A DNA stretch of 64,000 nt from UBA1783 sp033808805 (lineage in GTDB: Bacteria > Bacillota_I > Bacilli_A > Erysipelotrichales > Erysipelotrichaceae): contig JAPXMY010000001.1 of assembly GCA_033808805.1 (NCBI GenBank), forward strand, positions 1 through 64,000, in the 5' to 3' direction. Each line of letters begins with the position of its first letter. Position 1 is the first letter of the stretch. Of this stretch, positions 1 to 7,159 are shown one piece after another. The notes beneath the pieces are model-generated. The model was not told where the DNA came from. It saw only the letters and a program-made list of their open reading frames with translations, and searched no databases. The position numbers and the translations under genes were made by a program.

Positions 1-67
1 GCATTTCATCATCACGACTTAAACGTTCATAAAGGGCTGTTTGTCCTGTTCTTTTCGTATTTGACAT
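1..67 (-). CDS. Large serine recombinase, N-terminus only (runs off the left edge)
   Basis: Only the first 22 codons are present. They read MSNTKRTGQTALYERLSRDD and so on. The stretch ALYERLSRDDE matches the start of the resolvase/invertase catalytic domain of large serine recombinases (TndX/TnpX type) carried by integrative elements of Bacillota; the serine of RLS is the expected nucleophile. The start ATG has a strong GGAGGT ribosome binding site seven bases upstream. The enzyme would cut and rejoin DNA at the ends of a mobile element through a 5' phosphoserine intermediate. An element boundary therefore probably lies near this gene, but no attachment site can be assigned from this side. 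Confidence 0.72.
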   Translation of the reverse strand, partial: MSNTKRTGQTALYERLSRDDEM

Positions 68-187
68 GAGAATTACCTCCTTTCCAAGTTTTATTATTTT
101 CTCTGTCCCTAAGAGGTTAATCCTTTTTGAGCAGTCATACCAAAATATCCTTTCGCTGATTATTTACAATTAATTAAAAACTTTTTA

Positions 188-379
188 TTAATTTATTTTA
201 TTTTTGTTGTAATCCACAATTCCAATTATGCCTGAAACAACATATCCGATAGCCAGAAACAGGGTAATTGTCCATTTTCCTGTTGACTCACCAATACCAG
301 ATAGGTATACATACATGATAACAGCTGCTATTCCAAAAACCAATTGCAGTATTGAAGCGTATAAATACCTTTTTTTCAT
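188..379 (-). CDS. Small two-helix membrane protein, unknown function
   Basis: A 63-residue protein starting MKKRYLYAS, chosen over an upstream start because AGGAAAG lies correctly before this ATG. It has two hydrophobic segments (about residues 7-25 and 36-55) joined by a short polar loop, and a lysine/asparagine-rich tail. I do not recognise a family. It sits between the recombinase and another membrane protein read in the same direction. Confidence 0.55.
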   Translation of the reverse strand: MKKRYLYASILQLVFGIAAVIMYVYLSGIGESTGKWTITLFLAIGYVVSGIIGIVDYNKNKIN

Positions 380-428
380 TTTAACTTTCCTTTCAACGTT
401 AGATAACATCAGCTATCAATAGCAGTAT

Positions 429-1115
429 CTATAATTTATTGATAGCTATGCTTTCTATAATAGCACCAATCAGCATTAAAATGATACCAGTCAGAAATAT
501 TATTTTTTCCGATTTTTCCAGTTTTGTTTCTTTTAGACTGGATTTTATTGTCTGTTTACCACAGCTTTTTATCACAGCTATTTTAGAAGTAGCACAGGTA
601 ATCAGCAGCTGACCAATCATTTCCCAAAGAGCTGCTCTATTAATTAAATTGAAAGTGCCAAGAATTCTGCTTAAAAGAGATGGTGGAGTAGTTTCTACTG
701 AAAACGACCAGCTGCCCAGAACAGCGGCATTAATTGCAATCAATGTGTAAAAAACAGTATAACCGACAGATAAGTATTCTTTTTCATCACTTTTTTTATT
801 GGCAAATAAACTGGTCAGAAATATTATGACTACTGATATCAGGTTATAGAAAAATATCTGCAAAGTTAATACAACAGCACTATCTGAGAAATTCCAATTT
901 TGAGCTGGATTCTTATTCTTAAGCAGGCCCTCAGGAAGAAAATAATAGCTGATAATCACAATGCTGAAAAAGAAAATGAAAAACAAAATAATTGCCCAGA
1001 TTATTCTTTCTTTAACATTGTTACTGCTGAGTTTTTCACGAAAATATTTCATAATTTTACTCCAAAAATTATATTGTTGTCTTTCTTTTAATATATCATT
1101 TTTATTTTGCTCCAT
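429..1115 (-). CDS. Multi-pass membrane protein, unknown function
   Basis: The 228-residue protein has a charged N-terminus and about five hydrophobic segments: roughly residues 37-57, 80-102, 115-135, 160-180 and 203-225. The loops are short and no catalytic motif is visible. The start is uncertain: an internal ATG at position 1052 (MKYFREKL) is preceded by GGAG at good spacing, while the first ATG has only a weak GGA. The topology loosely recalls SpoIIM-like membrane proteins, but I would not assign that family. It lies just upstream of the small membrane gene at 188-379 and may be co-transcribed with it. Confidence 0.6.
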   Translation of the reverse strand: MEQNKNDILKERQQYNFWSKIMKYFREKLSSNNVKERIIWAIILFFIFFFSIVIISYYFLPEGLLKNKNPAQNWNFSDSAVVLTLQIFFYNLISVVIIFLTSLFANKKSDEKEYLSVGYTVFYTLIAINAAVLGSWSFSVETTPPSLLSRILGTFNLINRAALWEMIGQLLITCATSKIAVIKSCGKQTIKSSLKETKLEKSEKIIFLTGIILMLIGAIIESIAINKL

Positions 1116-1196
1116 CTGTAAAATCCAGGTAATTTAATTGTCTATAAATACAAATAAAAAGAGATATACCTTTGCAGGCATATCTGGATCTTTTAA

Positions 1197-3791
1197 TTAT
1201 TTATCGTAAACTTTCTTTAGCATCAGCTTCATATCTTCTACCATAGGCACTCTTGGGTTAGCTGGTGAACATTGATCTTCGTAAGCTGCTACAGCAATAG
1301 AAGTAATTTTTTCATTCCAGCTTGTTTCATCAATATTTAATTGCTTGAAGTTAGTTTCCAAACCAATTTCAACAATCAGTTTTTCTACTGCTTTGGCAAA
1401 TTCTTCTACTCCCTGTTCTGGTGTATCAGCTTTCAAGCCTAATAATTTAGCGATATCCTGATATTTCTTATCCGCTTTATAAACATTGTATTTAGGCCAG
1501 ACACTTAATTTGGTAGGAACCTGTCCATTGTATCTGATTGTTTCTGGTAGTAAAATTGCACAGGTGTGTCCATGAACGGTATGGAATTCTGCTCCAATTT
1601 TATGTGCTAAGGAATGGGTCATTCCCAAAAAGGCATTAGCGAAGGCCATTCCCGAAATAGTAGCTGCATTGTGCATTTTTTCTCTCGCTTCTAAATCGTT
1701 TTTACCGTTTTTAACTGCTTTTGGCAAATACTCAAATACCAGTTTAATGGCCTGTAAACTTAAACCATCTGTATAATCATTGGCCATAACTGAAACATAG
1801 GCTTCTACCGCATGAGTTAAGACATCCATTCCAGTAATCGCTGTTGATCTTGCAGGAAGGTTGGTTGTAAATTCTGGATCCACAATAGCGACTGTCGGAG
1901 TTAGTGAATAATCCGTTAATGGATATTTTTTGTTGTTGGCTTTATCAGAAATAACCGCAAATGGTGTTACTTCACTGCCGGTACCTGAAGTTGTAGGAAT
2001 ACAGATCAGTTTGGTCATTTTTCCCAGTTCAGGATATTTGAAAGCTCTTTTTCTAATATCCATAAACTTTTGTTTTAAATCATCAAAATCTACTTCTGGA
2101 TGTTCATAGAATATCCACATTCCTTTAGCGGCATCCATAACACTGCCACCACCTAAGGCGATAATCGTATCAGGTTTGAAAGCCCTCATTAATTCAACAC
2201 CTTTTCTTACGGTAACGATATCTGGATCTGGTTCAACGTCACAGAACAACTGGATTGCTACTTCATTTTTTCTCAAATGCAATTGCTCAGTAATCTTGTT
2301 AACAAAACCAAAATCAACCATACTTCTATCAGTTACGATAAAAACCTTTTTGACATCACGACAAGACTGTAAATATTGAATACTGTTTCTTTCAAAATAT
2401 ATCTTACTGGGAACTTTAAACCACTGCATTGTATTTCTTCTCTTTCCAACTTTTTTAATGTTTAATAAATTTATTGCACTTACGTTTCCACCAATTGAGT
2501 TTCTACCATAAGAACCGCAACCTAAAGTCATAGATGGTAAAAATGAATTGTAGACATTGCCAATTCCACCAAAAGTGGCTGGACTATTCCAGATAATACG
2601 CATAGCTTTGACAACTCTGCCAAATTCATCAGCCATTTCTTTTTCCTTACAGTGAATCGCTGCTGAGTGTCCTAAACCATAAAATTCAACCATCTGTTTA
2701 GATTTTTCAAATCCTTCTTCAGCGCCTCTGACTTTATAGAAAGCCAGTACTGGCGAAAGTTTCTCTCTGCTTAATGGTTCATTTACCCCAACTTCATTGC
2801 ACTCAACACAGATGATTGAAGTATCTTCACTTACTTCAAATCCCGCCTGGCTGGCAATCCAGGTTACAGGCTTACCTACTGCTTTTGAATTTAACACCGC
2901 CTTTGGATAATCAGCTTTGCTTTCAACATTGAACAGGTACTTTTCCAACATTTTCTTTTCTTTTTTGCTGGCAAAATAAGCCTTATACTTTTTAAAGTAA
3001 TTTATTGTTTCTTCATAAATTTCTTCATCAACAATACAGGCTTGTTCACTGGCACAGACCATCCCGTTGTCAAACGCTTTTGATAGAACAATGTCATTAA
3101 CAGCCTGTTCAATATCAGCACTGGCATTGATGTAAGCTGGAACATTTCCTGCTCCTACACCCATAGCTGGCTTACCACAGCTATAAGCCGCTTTGACCAT
3201 TGAGTTTCCACCGGTAGCCAGAATTGTCGCTATTCCTTCATGATTCATCAAGGCATTTGTCGCATCCATACTTGGATTTTCAATCCATTGAATACAGTTT
3301 TCAGGCGCTCCTGCTGCTACAGCTGCCTTATACATGATTTCAGCAGCTTCTTTTGAGCACTGTTGGGCTGCTGGATGGAAAGCGAAAATAATAGGATTTC
3401 TTGTTTTTAAGCAAATCAACGCTTTAAAGACAACTGTACTTGTTGGATTTGTAACTGGAGTGATTCCACAAATAACTCCTACTGGTGAAGCAATTTCAGT
3501 AATTCCAGTTACTGGATCATCACTGATAATATCAACTGTTTTTAAATGTCTCATGTTGTTAACAACATATTCACAGGCAAACAGATTTTTTGTTGCCTTA
3601 TCCTCAAAGACTCCTCTTTTCGTTTCTTCAATAGCGCTGGCTGCTAATTTCCCATGGTTATCCAAACCAGCAACAGAACACTTAGCTACAATATAATCTA
3701 TCTGTTTCTGGTTTAAATGAGTAAATTCATCCAGGGCTTTCAGCCCTTTTTCTACCAATACGTTTACTTCTTTTAAGACTGTTTCGTTCAT
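1197..3791 (-). CDS. adhE: Bifunctional acetaldehyde-CoA/alcohol dehydrogenase
   Basis: At 864 residues this is full-length AdhE, the fermentative enzyme that reduces acetyl-CoA to ethanol and reoxidises two NADH; in the family it forms cytoplasmic spirosome filaments. The N-terminal aldehyde dehydrogenase half (about residues 1-440) has its catalytic cysteine at residue 246 in MVCASEQ. The C-terminal iron alcohol dehydrogenase half carries GGGSVMDAAKG, TTSGTGSEVTPF and the iron-binding GMTHSLAHKIGAEFH...HGH motif. The start has GAGGT upstream. Two Rex-like boxes and a TTGACA promoter lie upstream, so NADH/NAD+ control is likely. It is divergent from a MarR regulator. Confidence 0.97.
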   Translation of the reverse strand: MNETVLKEVNVLVEKGLKALDEFTHLNQKQIDYIVAKCSVAGLDNHGKLAASAIEETKRGVFEDKATKNLFACEYVVNNMRHLKTVDIISDDPVTGITEIASPVGVICGITPVTNPTSTVVFKALICLKTRNPIIFAFHPAAQQCSKEAAEIMYKAAVAAGAPENCIQWIENPSMDATNALMNHEGIATILATGGNSMVKAAYSCGKPAMGVGAGNVPAYINASADIEQAVNDIVLSKAFDNGMVCASEQACIVDEEIYEETINYFKKYKAYFASKKEKKMLEKYLFNVESKADYPKAVLNSKAVGKPVTWIASQAGFEVSEDTSIICVECNEVGVNEPLSREKLSPVLAFYKVRGAEEGFEKSKQMVEFYGLGHSAAIHCKEKEMADEFGRVVKAMRIIWNSPATFGGIGNVYNSFLPSMTLGCGSYGRNSIGGNVSAINLLNIKKVGKRRNTMQWFKVPSKIYFERNSIQYLQSCRDVKKVFIVTDRSMVDFGFVNKITEQLHLRKNEVAIQLFCDVEPDPDIVTVRKGVELMRAFKPDTIIALGGGSVMDAAKGMWIFYEHPEVDFDDLKQKFMDIRKRAFKYPELGKMTKLICIPTTSGTGSEVTPFAVISDKANNKKYPLTDYSLTPTVAIVDPEFTTNLPARSTAITGMDVLTHAVEAYVSVMANDYTDGLSLQAIKLVFEYLPKAVKNGKNDLEAREKMHNAATISGMAFANAFLGMTHSLAHKIGAEFHTVHGHTCAILLPETIRYNGQVPTKLSVWPKYNVYKADKKYQDIAKLLGLKADTPEQGVEEFAKAVEKLIVEIGLETNFKQLNIDETSWNEKITSIAVAAYEDQCSPANPRVPMVEDMKLMLKKVYDK

Positions 3792-3815
3792 AATCTTTAC
3801 CTCTTTTACAACACT

Positions 3816-3844
3816 AATTTATACCTCTATTAATTACTTGTCAA
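3816..3844 (-). promoter_or_regulatory. adhE promoter
   Basis: On the minus strand TTGACA (3839-3844) is followed after 17 bases by TAAATT (3816-3821); an overlapping TATAAA gives a 15-base spacer. The -35 element lies inside the first Rex-like box, so a bound repressor would block polymerase. Confidence 0.6.
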
Positions 3845-3855
3845 CATTTTCACAA
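3838..3855. promoter_or_regulatory. Rex-like operator 1 (adhE)
   Basis: The 18-mer TTGTCAACATTTTCACAA has the Rex architecture of two seven-base arms around four bases (TTGTcAA-N4-TTcACAA). Rex represses adhE at low NADH in many Bacillota. The box overlaps the adhE -35 hexamer. No rex gene is in the window. Confidence 0.55.
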
Positions 3856-3879
3856 TTTGAAAACGCTTGCGTGATAATA

Positions 3880-3897
3880 AAGTCAACAATTTCACAA
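3880..3897. promoter_or_regulatory. Rex-like operator 2 (adhE), weaker
   Basis: AAGTCAACAATTTCACAA repeats 15 of 16 bases of GTCAACATTTTCACAA from operator 1, 42 bases upstream in the adhE direction. The outer left arm is degenerate (AAGT instead of TTGT). Two sites in the same orientation, about four helical turns apart, could allow cooperative binding. Confidence 0.4.
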
Positions 3898-3922
3898 ACT
3901 TATTGAAAATTTTTTAATTTGT

Positions 3923-3940
3923 TTGTTGATTTACCAACAA
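3923..3940. promoter_or_regulatory. MarR-type operator 1
   Basis: TTGTTGATTTACCAACAA is an inverted repeat with arms TTGTTG/CAACAA. It overlaps the -35 region (TTGATT, 3926-3931) of the promoter of the downstream MarR gene. Confidence 0.6.
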
Positions 3941-3954
3941 GTGTGTGCTATATT
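3926..3954 (+). promoter_or_regulatory. Promoter of the MarR-DegV-DsrE operon
   Basis: TTGATT (3926-3931), a 17-base spacer and TATATT (3949-3954). The palindromic operators lie over its -35 element and just downstream of its -10, the classic arrangement for autorepression. Confidence 0.5.
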
Positions 3955-3958
3955 TATT

Positions 3959-3976
3959 TTGTTGATTTATCAACAA
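3959..3976. promoter_or_regulatory. MarR-type operator 2 (perfect palindrome)
   Basis: TTGTTGATTTATCAACAA has perfect eight-base arms around a TT centre and differs from operator 1 at one position. The centres are 36 bases apart. It lies between the -10 element and the MarR start codon. Confidence 0.6.
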
Positions 3977-3991
3977 GTGAGGAGGACTCTA

Positions 3992-4432
3992 ATGAACGAT
4001 CGTTTCGGAACTTTTAACTTGCTTACTAACCGTATCAGTCGCAGTATTTACAGAATAAAAAATAAAGAAATTGCTGCTTTCAATTTGAAAAGTCCACATG
4101 TTTCCTGCTTATATCATCTATATAAAACCGATGGCTTAACCGCAACCGAATTATGCCAAAAATGTGAAGAAGACAAAGCAGCTGTCTCCCGCTCTCTTGA
4201 CTTTCTAGAAAAAAACGAATACGTAGTATGCAAGACTGCCCAATCCAAACGATACAAGAGTCCTTTTTTCTTGACCGATAAGGGTCGACAGGTTGGAAAA
4301 GAAATTATTGATAAAATCGATAAGATTCTGGATGCTGTCGATGCCGGAACTACTGAAGAAGAAAGAATATTATTTTATCGCTATCTTTCAATTATCAGTG
4401 AAAGGTTAGAAAATATAGCTGATAATTTATAA
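3992..4432 (+). CDS. MarR-family transcriptional regulator
   Basis: A 146-residue regulator starting MNDRFGTF; the ATG at 3992 follows GGAGGA. An upstream in-frame start is rejected because it would translate through the two palindromic operators and produce a meaningless repeated LIYQQV peptide. The middle holds a winged helix: GLTATELCQKCEEDKAAVSR is the recognition region, followed by a wing near KRYKSPFFLTDKGR. A helical C-terminus would dimerise. It probably represses its own operon through the TTGTTGAT palindromes. Downstream is a DegV fatty-acid-binding protein, so a lipid-related signal as for FabT is possible, but this is inference. Confidence 0.85.
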   Translation: MNDRFGTFNLLTNRISRSIYRIKNKEIAAFNLKSPHVSCLYHLYKTDGLTATELCQKCEEDKAAVSRSLDFLEKNEYVVCKTAQSKRYKSPFFLTDKGRQVGKEIIDKIDKILDAVDAGTTEEERILFYRYLSIISERLENIADNL

Positions 4433-4469
4433 AAGATTAGAAATAGAATCGCAAACAAGGAGAATTAAA

Positions 4470-5309
4470 ATGAAAATTAGATTGATCGTAGATTCAACGA
4501 CAGAAATGGTGCCAGAATATCAGGAAAGGGTACATGTTGTTCCACTGACTGTACACTTTGGCGATGAATCATATATTGACGGAGTAGATATTGACCATAA
4601 CACTTTCTATAAAAAACTTATTGAATCAGATGTCCTTCCAACTACCAGCCAGCCAAACCCTGAAGCATTTGCTAAGGAATACGCAGAAGCTAAAAAGTTA
4701 AATGAAGCATGTATTGTACTGGCTTTACCTAAAAATTTATCAGGAACATACCAAAGTGCTACTATTGCTGCTCAGGACTATGAAAATGTTTACATAATAG
4801 ATACTGGTACAGTTGCTATTGGAACTGGCATCTTGGCTGAACTTGCAATAAAATATATTGATCAGGGACTTGATGTTAAAACCATTGTAGAAAAAATTGA
4901 AGAAGAAAAGAAAAAAGTACTCATTGTCGCATTAGTTGACACGCTGGAATACCTGCATAAAGGTGGTCGTCTTTCAAAATCAGTTACTGTTGCTGGAGCG
5001 GTTTTAAATATTAAACCTGTTCTTTCAGTAGAAAATGGAAATATTAATGCTATCGGAAAAGCTATGGGCTCTAAACGTGGTAACAATATGCTTTCTCAGG
5101 AAATCGCAAAAGCTGGAGGTGTTGATTTCACCAAACCAGTGTTATTAGGATATACTGGTATATCTAATGCTCTTTTGCTAAAATATATTGAAGATAGCAG
5201 ACCGCTATGGGAAAATGAACTTAAAGAGATACGTTATTCAATTATAGGTTCAGTTATCGGGACCCATGCTGGGCCAGGAGCTGTAGCTGTTGCTTTCTTT
5301 AAAAAATAA
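4470..5309 (+). CDS. DegV family fatty-acid-binding protein (FakB-like)
   Basis: The 279-residue protein has the DegV two-domain fold signature: IVDSTTEMVPEY near the N-terminus, DGVDIDHNTFYKKL, then LPTTSQPNPEAF, and LPKNLSGTYQSA where serines contact the fatty-acid carboxylate. Length is typical. FakB proteins hold fatty acids for phosphorylation by FakA before entry into phospholipid synthesis; no fakA is in this window. The gene follows the MarR regulator by 37 bases, with AGGAG before the ATG, and precedes a DsrE-like gene, so it is probably in the MarR operon. Confidence 0.9.
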   Translation: MKIRLIVDSTTEMVPEYQERVHVVPLTVHFGDESYIDGVDIDHNTFYKKLIESDVLPTTSQPNPEAFAKEYAEAKKLNEACIVLALPKNLSGTYQSATIAAQDYENVYIIDTGTVAIGTGILAELAIKYIDQGLDVKTIVEKIEEEKKKVLIVALVDTLEYLHKGGRLSKSVTVAGAVLNIKPVLSVENGNINAIGKAMGSKRGNNMLSQEIAKAGGVDFTKPVLLGYTGISNALLLKYIEDSRPLWENELKEIRYSIIGSVIGTHAGPGAVAVAFFKK

Positions 5310-5328
5310 AATATAAGGAGGCAAAAGG

Positions 5329-5667
5329 ATGAAAAAAGTATTGATTTACACTATGGAAGGCAAAAAAATGTGTTTCTTGCATGCACTTATGAATGCCAGA
5401 CAATTAAAAGATGCTGGTCATGAAGTAAAAATAGTTCTTGAAGGAATGTCTTGTGTACTTCCTAAAGAATTAGAAGAAGAAAAAAACGCTTTATATCTGG
5501 CGCTTAAAAATGATGGAACCATTCAGGGAGTCTGTTTAGCCTGTTCTAAAGCTCTTGGAGTATATGAAGACAATGTAAAGACAGGTCTTCGCCTTCTAGA
5601 TGATATGTATAATCATGCTGGAGTTATGGATTATGTTAATAATGGTTTTGAAGTTTTGATTTTTTAA
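5329..5667 (+). CDS. DsrE-like small cytoplasmic protein
   Basis: This 112-residue protein begins MKKVLIYTMEGKKMCFLHAL and has an alternating beta/alpha pattern like DsrE/YchN-fold proteins. Cysteines occur in FLHAL..., MSCVL and VCLACSK; the CLAC motif could be a sulfur carrier or redox site. It has an AGGAGG site and starts 19 bases after the DegV stop, so it is in the same operon, which ends at the hairpin at 5727-5757. The sulfur-relay fold is recognised, but the substrate is unknown. Confidence 0.7.
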   Translation: MKKVLIYTMEGKKMCFLHALMNARQLKDAGHEVKIVLEGMSCVLPKELEEEKNALYLALKNDGTIQGVCLACSKALGVYEDNVKTGLRLLDDMYNHAGVMDYVNNGFEVLIF

Positions 5668-5726
5668 TCAGACATTCAAAAATTATTATTCATAATATTA
5701 TTTTAAAATGTTTCCCAAAAACATAT

Positions 5727-5757
5727 AAAAAACGCAGTCAACTGCGTTTTTTATTTT
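5727..5757. terminator. Bidirectional rho-independent terminator
   Basis: AACGCAG-TCAA-CTGCGTT stem-loop flanked by A and T runs, so it can end both the MarR-DegV-DsrE operon (+) and the Fic gene (-). Confidence 0.85.
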
Positions 5758-5773
5758 TCTTTTTTGAGAATTA

Positions 5774-6379
5774 TCAATATTCTACTCTCATACCTGAAAT
5801 ACACTTACTGAAAATCCAATGTTTGAACTTATTATACTCTTTAGTCTGATGAAATTCTTTAAGCAATTCTCTGAATTTGGTTTTGTTATAATCGCTGACA
5901 GTAATCACACCACAGCCATGATCAATCATAATCTTATTGGCAAACATGATTGAAACTCTAACATCTCCATCTGAAAACAAATGTTTTTCCAGTAAGAACA
6001 GCATAGCATCTATAGCAATTTCAGTATTTGATTTAGTGGGTTGATTAGTCATGGCGGCCAACTGTTGTTTTTGCTCTTCTGTCAGCTCAGCTTTTACACC
6101 AACATTTAAATCTTTCATCAGCATATCATGTAATTCAAGTAAAAAATCGGCATCAGCTTTTTCATCTGGGTTGTTTAAAATATGATAGAAAGTATTTTTA
6201 AAATTGTCAGCTGCAATAGCAACTTCACTATCCCTTTTATTATTTTCTAACAGTGGGCCTACTTCATCATACTCAATTTCATACCTTGACAAAACAAGGG
6301 CATTGTAAACATAGTCAATAATTTTCTCATTGACTAATTTAACATTTTGGATTCTAGTAAGTTTGAACTTGTTTCTCAT
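5774..6379 (-). CDS. Fic-domain protein with degenerate active-site motif
   Basis: A 201-residue protein; the ATG at 6379 (MRNKFKLTR) has AAGGAAGG nine bases upstream. The segment NALVLSRYEIEYDEVGPLLENN resembles the N-terminal helix and flap region of Fic proteins. The Fic loop is HLFSDGDVR (residues 133-141), compared with HPFxxGNGRxxR in the family: His, Phe, Gly and first Arg remain, but NG is DV and the second Arg is absent. Fic enzymes transfer AMP or other groups from nucleotides to hydroxyl side chains. With these changes, activity may be altered or lost. It follows the lipoprotein gene at 6492 with a 112-base gap. Confidence 0.7.
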   Translation of the reverse strand: MRNKFKLTRIQNVKLVNEKIIDYVYNALVLSRYEIEYDEVGPLLENNKRDSEVAIAADNFKNTFYHILNNPDEKADADFLLELHDMLMKDLNVGVKAELTEEQKQQLAAMTNQPTKSNTEIAIDAMLFLLEKHLFSDGDVRVSIMFANKIMIDHGCGVITVSDYNKTKFRELLKEFHQTKEYNKFKHWIFSKCISGMRVEY

Positions 6380-6491
6380 AGCTAACAACCTTCCTTTCTA
6401 TACCCAGATTATACATTAAATTAAATTTTAATATACCCTTACTTTATATTCCAGAATTAAGCACCTGCTGCTTATACAAATAGTTTTTCAG

Positions 6492-7103
6492 CTATTCACT
6501 TGGATATTTTTCCAGATCCACCATAAACAGTCCGCCATCATTCAAAAGATACAGTGCCATTTGGGCAAACATATTGTCAGATTGATCCTGATATATTAAT
6601 ACGAAATAGCCATCTTCCTCGTAGGTAATTCTCATATCTGACTCTACATTTCCGTAAGCTTTGATGATTTCTTCTTCAGTGCTGCCCCATTTGATTCCTT
6701 TTGACAACTCGATTTCATATACTTTTTCTAAAAACACTCCTATATAAGGCATTCTTGTAAACGAAATCCACCAGATAGTACAGTCTTTAATATTCTTTTC
6801 TTTATCCGTTTCGTTTTCAAAATCTACTGAAATTGTAGCATACAGCTGCTGATTTTCATCATAAAAACCATTGTTCCACATTTCGTAGTAGTGCATTGTG
6901 TACTCTCCAGGCTGTAAGATGTCATTTTCTTCTAACAGCCAGCCATTTTTGTTAAATGGCATAAAAGTATGTGGAAAAGTATATTTTTTTCCATCTACTA
7001 TAAATTCCATATCTGTCCAATCATCGCTAATTGTTTCCTTATCGCATCCTGCTAAAGATGTCACTAACAATAAGGCCAATAAAACCACTAATACTTTTTT
7101 AAT
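6492..7103 (-). CDS. Predicted lipoprotein, possible ATT start codon
   Basis: The mature part starts at the lipobox LAGC and is about 190 residues, acidic and rich in aromatic residues, with segments like MEFIVDGKKYTFP and SKGIKWGSTEEEIIKAYG; no known domain is assigned. The first conventional start (GTG, 7088) would give a signal peptide without basic residues. Reading from ATT at 7103 adds (M)KKVLV, giving a textbook lipoprotein signal, and GAAAGGA lies ten bases upstream. I therefore place the start at 7103, as an unusual ATT initiator or a mutated ATG. The gene follows the GTPase fusion (stop at 7160) in the same direction. Confidence 0.6.
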   Translation of the reverse strand: MKKVLVVLLALLLVTSLAGCDKETISDDWTDMEFIVDGKKYTFPHTFMPFNKNGWLLEENDILQPGEYTMHYYEMWNNGFYDENQQLYATISVDFENETDKEKNIKDCTIWWISFTRMPYIGVFLEKVYEIELSKGIKWGSTEEEIIKAYGNVESDMRITYEEDGYFVLIYQDQSDNMFAQMALYLLNDGGLFMVDLEKYPSE

Positions 7104-7159
7104 AATTATATTTTCCTTTCTATATAAAAATTATACACTAAAGTGCAAATAAATATAAC

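Noticed and set aside
3923..3991. Longer MarR start
   Set aside because: It would translate the two operator palindromes as LIYQQV repeats and lacks an RBS; the ATG at 3992 has GGAGGA.
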